Below, in pieces: positions 52,836-61,949 of a stretch of DNA of 64,000 nucleotides. Below the pieces are notes generated by a model. That model had not been told where the DNA came from. It was given only the letters and a program-made list of their open reading frames with translations, and searched no databases. The stretch is from assembly GCA_021613335.1 (NCBI GenBank), contig JAJTWR010000021.1, positions 2,748,001-2,812,000 of the forward strand. The letters are read 5' to 3'. This DNA comes from Whitmania pigra. Lineage: Eukaryota > Annelida > Clitellata > Hirudinida > Haemopidae. Position 1 is the first letter of the stretch, and the number at the start of each line of letters is the position of its first letter. Position numbers and translations under genes: made by a program.

Positions 52836-55800
52836 GCTGCATGTACGGCCACTATCAAAAACTTCTCTGTGGAGTGGTGGAAAATTTTCATTAGAAGAAG
52901 TCATTTTCATCTCTTGCATTCTCTTAGCATGAAGTTCATTTATCCTACCAAGCATAGGAAGTGTGGCCAGAGTTTTCTCAAAATGTTCATCATAATATTC
53001 TGAAAATGAGTTACTGGTGATATAATTTAGCATTTATTAAATCTAGGAGATTTATCATAAGAAAAATAAACCTAACTTCAAACAAATCACAGCTAACTGT
53101 GTATTGTACCACAATAGCCAACTCAACTAGCAGTTCAGCATATCTAATCTATTTTTGCATATTACTATAAATATAAATATAAATATAAAAACAAATTCTA
53201 ACAAATTATATGACTGCACTTTAGTTTTAGTTCAAGTTCTCTCATGTTCTCTTAATTTGCTTCTCAGTAAACAAACAAGGGAAAGTCGAATTGAAGGCTT
53301 ATGAATTGCGATTATTTTACTGTTATTCTAAGACAATAAACACAATAAAAAAGCAATTTACTAATTACAGCTGCTTTCTGCTGCAACTTCAAATTTGACA
53401 TAAGCATCTCAGACAATGATGTCCTGTCTGGCTACAGGATACCCATTAAAAGTGGCCCTCATCTAATAGTTGTATTTAGAAATGGCTTTAGGGGAGGAGT
53501 TAAAATATTTATTTTCTTACTTTATAAACAAACAGTAGTTGATGTAAAGCCTGATTAATTACTATTATTTAATTATCAATTTCGTTTAGAAAAATTTGTT
53601 TGAGGATTTACATGTAATTTTTAATTATTTGTAAGGGTGAACTTGTTAAGTGCCCTTTACGAAATTATTGCACAAAGAGAAATCATCAAAGATCTTCAAT
53701 TAACCAAGATAAACTCAGAAATATTTGCCAGAGCCAGGAAACTTGTAGAGGATAAAAAGCCTTCTTCAGTTTGGACATGGAATGATAGTGTTTATTTCAA
53801 AAGAGTTCAAAAATCAGGACCAACTAGACTTCACAGCCTTCTTGATTTGGAGAGATAATGATTTCGATTTGCTTGATCTCAGTGGTTTTCTTCTCCTTTG
53901 ATCATCTGTTTCTTGAAGAAGACAACTTTTAATTTTTATTTGACCCTGGTATTGATCTCAACAAGTTAGACAATGTTCCTAGAGAGATTGCTGGTGATGT
54001 GAATGAGACACATGTTATTAAAATTAAATTTATTGAAGGATAGGTCACTGCCCAATTTGTTAAAATTTCCATGTCATAATCTTCAAATTTTGCAAATCAC
54101 ATATTTTAAATGAGGGAATTTATCTCATGTGGATTTGCTGACAATGCATCTACTTTCTGTTATTGAATTGCTTCTTTAATTATTTTGTGCTCCTGACCGA
54201 TTCATTTTGAGAGATTCAGCTTTAAATGTTTTAAATCCAACAAATAATGGCCAAGCTGTGCTTACAGAGATATACACAAAGATTGCTTCAACTCTTGCAG
54301 AAAGATGCTTCCATCTTTTCAGAGATGGGTATGAAGGAGATAGAGGAAAGTCAACTCAAAACATCCAACACTGTAATCTCATTTTCAGAGGCTGACAGGT
54401 CAATGTCAGACTCCAACCTTATCCCTCGTTTCTGCAAATACAAACTTACTGTTAGCAAGATGTATTTTCACGAAATGTTTTCAGGCAGTCGATCATTTGA
54501 ATAGTCCAAAAGCGACCATGTGTTATTCACATTGCAAAAACAATATAATGTTCCAAACCAAACAAATATAAAATAGTTTGAATCAACCTTTTATCAATTA
54601 AATTATTTAAATTTTATTTATTACTACGAATTAATATGATTTATAGTAATGGTTTACACAATTCCCCATCAAATGTTTACATTCTTGTTGTTCACAGATG
54701 GTACAATTATATATGCCTTTGGCATTTTGTAACTAATTAATTATTAACATCAATAAAGAGAGTTGACGAACGTTGGCATATGGTTTTGAGCCAACAAGCT
54801 GTCCTTAAATACAGAATATGTATGACATGTATTTTTAATCCGCAGGGACGGGGTCGAAAAAGCTTCTGATAAAATCAAAACAACTTGGGCGAAATTAGAA
54901 GATTTACGAGTAATGAAGTACGAAAAAGGCGATTATAAATCAACCGAACCAGTTAAAAATACAGCCACTAAAATATAGATCACAACTTAGAGAGCCAGTG
55001 GTTACTTTTTGAAAGTTTATTAAAATTCAAGAACTATTTTTATTCAGCGTTCGACGATCTTCAGCAATTCTCTTGTCTTTGACCCTAGGGGAAATCATTT
55101 TAATTCTGTGATTCTGGCAAGATCTTCCGACAATATTCTATTCTTAGAAGATTTCAGTACTCTTTTTGATGAGAACTGGTTACCTAATCTAGTTATTGAT
55201 TATATTTGCCTTAATATCCTGAAGTCTCCTGATGTTACCTACATACCTATAATGGTCAGCCACCATGCCGTACGAAATGGCAAATTCGAAGTTATTTTAC
55301 TTCTAGAGCCATGTGCAGGTATGTAGTCTTTCCACTTCTTATAAACAATGAGATGCACTTCTCATGCCACGTTGTAGACCAGGTCAAAAAGGAAATATAT
55401 TTTTATGACCCATTGGGTAAACAAAATATTTCCGAGCATATCAACTTTTTGAAATTTCCTTTTTCGATAAAGCCGCATTAGAATATAGTTGATGAATGGA
55501 CAAAATACAACTATGTCAGTAAGAACTTCTTTAAACAAATTGACGGCTACAACTGTGGCATTTTCCTGCTGGAGCACTTTGCCGCTTCAGGCAGCGGTGA
55601 TGATCCTCTTAATCCTTTTGATCCCAAAGAATGCAGGCAGAATTTTCAAAATGTGATCCTGATTTCATCGGACAGCATGGCTGAATGTTGTCTTTACTGC
55701 TGAGGACACAGGGAAGCTAAGTGGGTACAATGTGATAAATGCCAGAGATGGATCCAAGAGCATTGCATCGTGAAAAGTGGAGTAAAATGTATAACCATTA

Positions 55801-58800
55801 ACTTTGTTTGTTGTTTTTGTAGCGAATTCTTTAAATCCTTTAACTAACTTTACATTCTTCTCAGTAAGCATGTCTTACCAGACTTGGCTTTCATACATCT
55901 TTGCTGTTGCTTGACTAGGAATTAGGACAGCGTTCGTGTCCTGAGGTTATTCCGGTTTTGCGACACTATAAAATTACATGTTACGTTTGAATCTTCGTTG
56001 CTGCAATAAAATTCCGAGTTTCAAAGTTGTTTTGATTTTATCGGAAGTTTATATATCAGATTTCTAAGCCATACCGTGGATAAAAAATACATGTCATACA
56101 TATTCTGATAGATATTTTTTAGGGGAATTTTATTATGTAACTATTTTGGATAGCACACACAGGGATCTGTCATAAATTCTGCTTCAAAGGTTTTAGATGT
56201 TAATTAAAAATAGTTTCCGATTTTTTATTTTTTTGGGAATACTCGTCCCTGATTGTTTGATCTTTCTTTTATTTTTTAAAGCAATCGGCGTTGCTGTATC
56301 TGCATCGGTTGATTTTTAATCGACTATATTATAGAACCACATTTCAGGGGCTGGGTGCGGGGTGGCTCTAAATCGTTCAAAACACTGAATAAAAATAATT
56401 TGTCACAGTATTGCCCTGATTGATCTACATTTTTCATTGTCACATGTTTGTTAGATTTGTAATGTTTCCTTCATTTTTCATGGTTGTTTCATTTTCTCAT
56501 GTTCATTAGCAATAAAATTCTGCATTCTCACACTCAGTTTATCAATTATGTATAGGTTCTTTCATAGTGTTGCTGTAATTTTGTCATTTTGTAACCAGTA
56601 ATCACAATCCCTTAGGATTCACCCTGAATTTGTGATTTTGTTGTGTTTCTAGTGTTGTTCATTCAGAGTTTTGAAATAAACAAAGTTAAATTTTGAACAA
56701 ATAAAGATGTAAAATGTGCCTACTAAGTCCTTGTCTGAAATTTTAAGGACTATGAGAATATGGACTAGTAACATAAGAGGAAGACCGGAAAACTGGATCA
56801 TCAGAGAATCAAGTCTGAGCAAGTCTATAATATGCAGAAACACTTGCAAAAGAGAGTTGTTTAATTTCTTTACATGTCTTTGTTGACGGAGGTTCATGAA
56901 ATGATCTTATTTAACTGGGTCAGAGAGGTGATGAAATTGGAGGTGAACTGAAGTTTTGTTATTTTCTCTAATGAAAACCATTAATTTGGTTGATCCAGCT
57001 TCAAATATGGCATGAGATTAGAGGATATCCAAGGTCATTTTTAAATTGAAAATCCATCACTGTTTGTCCTGCCATTTCCTCTCTTGATTCATCGGAGATG
57101 AAGGTCGTAAATGGAAAGCAGAATTTCCCAAAATATGTTAAACCTCTGACCAAAATCCAAGTTGATTAAGTTATTTTTCAGCAAGATAAGCATCTCAAAA
57201 GTTGAAAAGCTGTTCTTTTAAGAGAGGAATATCTAAGTTTGGAAGCTAATTTTCTATTAATACTGAATAAAATTAATGTTTTCCTATAACTGATGAACTA
57301 ATTGGTAGAAATAGGAATAAAATAAATAAATAAAATAACGGTCAAAAACATGGGCAATAGTATTCCAGTGATGAGCACTGTATATTTTCATAAATTTGTT
57401 TTTGTATAGGAACTTCATTTTTAAAGGAATGGATATCATAAGTAGGTGTAATCTAAAGTAATGTTTAATTTATTAATATAAAATCAATACTTAGAAGAAA
57501 TGTATTTGTTTTCCATGGATTATATTTAAATAAATTTTAATCAGTCATCAATTCGCTATAAAATATAAAGCAATTGGCATTCAAACCTCTAGACATTTTC
57601 ATATGAATGTAAAGACACTGAAGATAGAGCAACTGCAACTTGTAAATTGCTTTAAGATTCACAAGATTATTGCGTTCTACAAATGAAATATAATATTTTA
57701 GAATTAATATAGTGTAAATAACAATAGATATAAAATAAACTAATCTGTCAATTTATTTATGCTAAATGAGTCAGAATGTAAGAGCTAAAACATAAAACAT
57801 AACTTAACAATTATTCATAATAGCTAAGAAAGAATGAGATCAATGTAATAACCTCTCCTTAATTTTTAATATTTAAATTTACTTAGGCATATCTTAAATT
57901 CATCTGTGTTATGGATTGTTTCCTTATCTAATTTATTTCTTAAAGAAAACACCCTTATTGAAACTAAATAACTTGCTATTTTAGTAAGTATATGGCTTCA
58001 AAAAAGCTATTGAGGTAAAAAACATTCCCTTCTCAAAAAAATTTTGAAACCCTGATAATCTCAAGGATCTCTGTTCATAATAAAATACTATAATCATCTC
58101 ATCTGGGCAATCTGACATATCTGTCTGTTCCTTTCCATCGACACAACTTCTGCAGTGCAGTCCTCTCTCTCCTTGTACTGCAACATTCTCCTTTCCACCT
58201 TTTCTACACTTCTGCCTCTTTTATCCATTCTTTTCAGCATGTTATGTTTAAAATATCTTTAATAACATACTGCACTCTAAGTACAACCCCCCTATCTCAA
58301 TCACTGCTGCCAAATCCCTGACCATCTTCACTCATCCTCTTCAATTCATCTATATCACCGGTGTGCAACAGGTGGCCCACGAGCCACAGCCCGTCCTGTC
58401 AGACCAGCAGAAGGTGTGGCCCCTGAATAATATTTTGATTTTTATAATTACGCACTTTAATTTCGATTTTTTCATAAATCATGAAAGTAGTTTTATCGTT
58501 TTCAAATTGATCACGTCAAACATCAAATATTACGGAAGTTGGCAAAGGTGTTGAGTATTTTTATTTTAAAACAGGGCAGATAAAAGATATTTCCAGTAGT
58601 TTTATGTAAAAACTAGACATCTTGTATTTCAGATAAGTTGTATATTTAAAGGTCAATAATATTTAGTAACTGCATTAAATTCAGATGATAGCACTATGCC
58701 AATATTTCTCGAACATAAATTTAATTGTATGGATATGGGCGACAATATCAATGTTTGGAATTTAAGGAAAGAAATTGAACAGTACATGGTAAATAAGCAA

Positions 58801-61754
58801 TAAGATGTTACCTATTTCAGTAATGAGGATTGGTTAAATGACCTTGCTTTTTAACTTACATCACACAACATCTTGTTGAATTAAATGTGAAACTGCAAGG
58901 TAAACAGCTGTTGGCACACAGGATGTACAAACATATTTCTTATTTCATATTTTGAAAAGAAACTTAAACTTTTTAAGTCACAGTTGAGTAGAAAAACACT
59001 CATCCATTTTCTTGCTCTCAGAAAAGAAGAAATAGCTGACTTGGGTAGCTACAAATATATATAAATATTTATAACTTATACCTTAAACATCGTCGTCAAG
59101 AGTTTCGATGAAAACACAGCTTGTAATGTCTTGATTTTCTGTAACAGTGTAAAATGATCGTATTCTGACCTATGATAGACCCACATAAAGTTGTCCATGA
59201 CTGAAAACAAGTTTTGATAGGTAGATACAAAATTTTCTAGTTGGAGTCAAAGTGTTCAAATATTCCTCTGGATATGCAAGCTGGTCAATTTTGGGCAATT
59301 TTTTCAAAACCTGGGATTCCCTATCCATATATAAATGTATTTACTAATGACAGCTAAAGAAGCCAAAGGAAAGTTTGTATACCATTTACAGACATATATA
59401 ATAAGTTTAATAAAATTTATTTTCTGTAAAACTTTTGTAACACTTCAATTCGACGGTCCCCATAGCTAGTGAGCTATTCAAGCTTAGGGAGGTGTACGAC
59501 TCCAAAAAGATATTTGGGGTGACTATGCTGGATGTTGTCAGGGCAAACACATTCATAGCTCAAGCGAAGGGACTGGATGTTCATGACTTGAACTGCCCTG
59601 TAGTTGAGGGTCACTCAGGGGTGACCATCGTGCCACTCATCTCTTGGTGTCAGCCTTTTGTCTCCTTCCCCTTGGATGAGCGCATCGCCATGACAACAAG
59701 GATTCAAAGGGATGGCACCGAAGTGGTAGAAGCTAAGGCTGGAAACGGTTCAGCAACGCTGTCAATGGCTTATGCTAGAAGTAAGTTTGTCAATTCAGTA
59801 CTGGAAGCTCTCCATGGGGATCGTTGAATGTGCCTATATCAGGTCGGAGCAGACAGAGGCCAAATACTTTGCTACTCCCATCCTTCTTGGGAAAAATGGA
59901 ATTGAGAAGAACTTAGGGATGGGCAAAACCATCAATTTTGAAGTAAACCTGATCAGTGCCATCATCATTAAGTCAGTTTCTTAGTTTGTTTGCAAAGATG
60001 GTCATTACAGAAAAAGCTATTTCTGCTTCTACTGAAGTTGGTCAAATTGTTATCAAACATTTGTAAAGTTTGTCAAAATTTTCAGGTCTTTTCTTAGTTG
60101 CTTGAAACAACTGAATTTCTTCTTTGATGATATGGGAGACAAATCCACTGTCACTTTCCTGACTATGTTTAATTATTTTATTTAATTTTGTCGTTTTATT
60201 TTATGTCAAGTAGGTGTGGATGAGTCTGATGCTGCATTTTTGTTGTCTGCCTGGGACCATGCCTGAGGCACATGATTTTGACATGAAGACATTTTGCATG
60301 ATGAATTATACCTTGGTTGAGTGGTTGTGGCATCAGGTGGACAACGGTGGAGTTTTTAGCCTGGCTGAGCTCAGAGTTGTTGGTGTGAAAGTGAGAAGAA
60401 GACGAGTTTGGAGTTTGTGTGAGAGTGGAAGCGAGTGAATGTGAGATTTTCCATGAGCGACTGATAATCAGACTCTAAAGACTGTTTTAGAGTCTGATTA
60501 TCGTATTTAGTTATTGTTTTTTTTCTGCATTTATATTGGCACTTCTTGAATTAGAATATAATTGCTTTCTAATTATTTAAGTCTTGCTTTGATCAATTTG
60601 TTTCTGACCAATAAATGACATATCCCAATAGTTAGGAAAGAAGAACCTTACATCCACATTCAAGTTGACTTTGTTATGGGTCAAGCTCCTTCAAAAATAT
60701 ATTCAGCTCATCATACATGGAGATTTTAATTTTAGAAACTTCTTTTTATCTACAGCAATATCCTCAAATTCAATTTCAAAAGCACCATAATTTTGGTCAG
60801 CTGAAGCTTCATTAGCCTTAAACAAACGTTCCATTAAGTTTGTTGCAAGGGTTGTAATCTTGGTCTTCTTAATTTTGACATCAAACTCATCATGAGACCC
60901 GTCAAGTAAGTGTGCAATTTCATAAATTTAATCAGATAGGCCAGTTCTGGATTGCACCAATGTAGGACTCAAATTTCAAATTTTTGAGACATAGTCTATC
61001 CAATGGGAGTGTTTAAGTTTCTGGATAACATTGTTGGGACAATGTGATTGCCTCTCCATTTTTGCCACTTCTTACTTCTAAAAGCTATTCTACAAATTCT
61101 CTCTTGGTATCAAGATTTTGAATGAGTTTCATTACATATAGTCCCAACCAAATATGTATCTTTAAACATCTGGCGACAATCAGCGATTGTGAGCCTCTTA
61201 ATATTAAATGCAAAACTTGAGGAAATCTTGAGTCTATCCACAAATATTTTTTGAAGCAATGTTAAATTTTATAATCTATTTTATTCTGATGTAAATGCAT
61301 TGTGATGCGATAAACCAAATAATAAGATGAATTGCATTTATATAAATATCATCAGAGAATCTATTATTTACAAAGGTTTAAACATTCATACCAGGGTTCA
61401 GAAGCATAATAGCAGATAAAAGTCCAGTTTCAGGATCAGAAAGTTTAAGTTCATTGAAAACATCAGCAAATTTGTACTGCTCTTCAAAAAAGTCACCAAG
61501 AGGCATTAACTTGATCATAGATCTACATGGATATAAAAAGTTTTTAAAAACGAATGAAATTTTAGTAAACATAGTAGCAGTATTCACTTTAAATTAGAAA
61601 ATAGCACTTCAGACATACCTTGGCACTAGAACCTTCATATCAGGCAAAAACATTCCTCTGTGGCAAAAAAGAGAAGTATACCTAGCTAATATAACTTCGA
61701 ATGATCCCTGCTTTATCAAATTTATCTGATCTCCTTGACAAAGTTCTGTGAAAC
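52836..61754 (-). CDS. Nuclear receptor (NR1-like), ligand-binding-domain exons, partial
   Basis: Three exons on the minus strand. 61754-61619 encodes [20 protein letters not shown] then [10 protein letters not shown], the H3-H5 signature (F..L...DQ..LLK.G.FE). 61522-61392 encodes [19 protein letters not shown] and [14 protein letters not shown] (H6-H8). A probable last exon from about 53,025 down to the TGA at 52,836 encodes [20 protein letters not shown] (H10/11) and [12 protein letters not shown], an AF-2 helix of the PL..EVF type. All junctions are AG/GT. The zinc-finger DNA-binding exons and about 40 residues of H8-H9 were not found. The closest general fit is the NR1 group. The link between the two exon groups across an 8.4-kb TE-filled intron is inference. 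Confidence 0.7.
53040..53630. other. Nuclear-receptor intron, unrecognised part
   Basis: AT-rich. The missing H8-H9 exon was looked for here and not identified; a minus frame near 53,375-53,420 ([18 protein letters not shown]) is bounded by possible splice sites but cannot be assigned. Confidence 0.35.
53637..53858 (+). mobile_element. LINE ORF1-like fragment with FP-type C-terminal domain
   Basis: The ORF reads [34 protein letters not shown] and then [11 protein letters not shown], resembling the domain (R.L...AR.L.....Y..VWTR.G.I..R.......I.SL.DL) found in baculovirus FP25K-like and many LINE ORF1-type proteins. The frame ends at 53,858; the following 100 codons are broken and unrecognised. 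Confidence 0.5.
53870..54825. other. Unrecognised region with open frames
   Basis: Two overlapping plus ORFs (54,207-54,395 and 54,247-54,504) show no known domain. The sequence may continue the decayed LINE to its left. Confidence 0.35.
54830..56350 (+). mobile_element. Long-TIR element carrying an Ulp1/PHD ORF
   Basis: Same family as 19,145-20,172: the left part (54,830-54,960) carries GGGACGGGGTCGAAAAAGCTT and ACAACTTGGGCGAAATTAGA, and the right part (about 56,000-56,350) carries the inverted GATAGATATTTTTTAGG and the terminal TTGATTTTTAATCGAC then CAGGGGCTGGG. The outermost about 290 bp of the left arm is missing. The cargo is a cysteine-protease ORF plus zinc finger. No transposase is present in the copy. 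Confidence 0.8.
55108..55845 (+). pseudogene. Ulp1/SENP-like cysteine protease with PHD-type finger (TE-encoded, broken)
   Basis: The first part ([35 protein letters not shown]) is the WL.D..I......L start of the Ulp1 fold. After a frameshift near 55,320 come [17 protein letters not shown] (catalytic His), [12 protein letters not shown] (Asp) and, after a stop near 55,480, [15 protein letters not shown] (catalytic Cys in NCG). After [10 protein letters not shown] follow CCLYC, then [15 protein letters not shown] and CCFC, spacing that fits a PHD finger. One stop also lies in the finger. Ulp1-fold proteases process SUMO or, in Polinton/Maverick elements, capsid proteins. Which role applies here is unknown. 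Confidence 0.8.
56351..57865. other. AT-rich region without recognised features
   Basis: Part of the putative receptor intron. The minus ORF at 56,649-56,897 has no recognisable domain. Confidence 0.5.
57870..57965 (-). mobile_element. Non-LTR retrotransposon 3' end fragment, second copy
   Basis: The reverse complement aligns with the minus strand of 1,000-1,110 ([11 protein letters not shown] then FKICLSKF), the C-terminus of a CR1/L2-like RT. Confidence 0.45.
58355..59060 (+). mobile_element. hAT remnant (GTF2IRD2/ZBED5-like)
   Basis: The left end GGTGTGCAACAGGTGGCCCAC, with GAGCC and later GTGTGGCCCCTG, resembles hAT ends that carry GGCCC..GAGCC. From about 58,730 the plus strand reads [29 protein letters not shown] and, after stops, [20 protein letters not shown], the EI..F......W..DLAFL...F..KL.LW..QL...N..HF region of hAT-derived proteins. 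Confidence 0.65.
59080..59335 (-). mobile_element. Helitron helicase C-terminal fragment
   Basis: The minus strand reads [20 protein letters not shown] and, after a frame change, [19 protein letters not shown], matching the PIF1-like helicase of Helitrons (YP.EYLNSL.PSG, and [17 protein letters not shown]). The Arg finger that should follow is lost to a stop. It is a 250-bp remnant. Confidence 0.7.
59450..59990 (+). pseudogene. MDH2: Mitochondrial-type malate dehydrogenase processed pseudogene (C-terminal half)
   Basis: One intronless frame reads [43 protein letters not shown] (catalytic His in GH.G), [20 protein letters not shown] and VLEALHGD, then a frameshift at about 59,825 and [31 protein letters not shown]. 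This is the second half of MDH2, whose normal product converts malate and NAD to oxaloacetate in mitochondria. Lack of introns over 180 codons, the frameshift, the missing N-terminal half and the lost C-terminal helix indicate a 5'-truncated retrocopy. No poly(A) tail is visible. Confidence 0.8.
59985..60145 (-). mobile_element. hAT transposase C-terminal fragment
   Basis: The minus strand reads [20 protein letters not shown] then [14 protein letters not shown], the hAT dimerisation motif (P.TS...ER.FS.......K.R). It begins where the MDH pseudogene ends. Confidence 0.6.
60340..60640 (+). repeat. LTR-like repeat with hairpin
   Basis: GAGTTTTTAGCCTGGCTGAG, then CTCAGAG and GACGAGTTTGGAG, parallels 50,690-50,790. 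A perfect 17-bp stem follows (60,463-60,479 with 60,486-60,502; 6-nt loop), and an AATAAA occurs near 60,610. LTR identity is inferred from the repeated leader only. Confidence 0.4.
60463..60502. other. Perfect hairpin, 17-bp stem and 6-nt loop
   Basis: GATAATCAGACTCTAAA pairs completely with TTTAGAGTCTGATTATC around the loop GACTGT. It could be a small foldback, a protein site, or chance within a repeat. Confidence 0.8.
60660..61260 (-). pseudogene. Unrecognised decayed coding sequence
   Basis: Minus frames with long open pieces: [20 protein letters not shown] (near 61,190-61,240) and [20 protein letters not shown] then [11 protein letters not shown] (near 60,760-60,890), the latter ending in TGA. 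They lie in line with the hAT fragment at 59,985-60,145 on the same strand and might be its upstream part, but no motif proves it. They do not look like nuclear-receptor exons. Confidence 0.4.
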
Positions 61755-61949
61755 CTATCACAATTAATACAATTATTAGTGAATATAGCTATTGTGGCAT
61801 GCAATATAGTACTGGTATAGACTATAATGGTTGTGTATAAAAGGAGTTAATTTTGTTGTTCTAGAGGAGCTGAGACACATATGATTTCCTTGTGGTGTGT
61901 TTGAGTCAAATGTATTGTGTTGTCTTATTTTAATTAGTACGTTTAATTA

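Noticed and set aside
52833..53033. Stand-alone 66-codon gene on the minus strand
   Set aside because: It starts at an AG acceptor and ends with an AF-2-like motif, so it is better explained as the last exon of a nuclear receptor.
61060..61260. Additional nuclear-receptor exon
   Set aside because: The open frame shows no helix 9-10 pattern and continues into a frame-broken region, so it was listed only as unrecognised coding debris.
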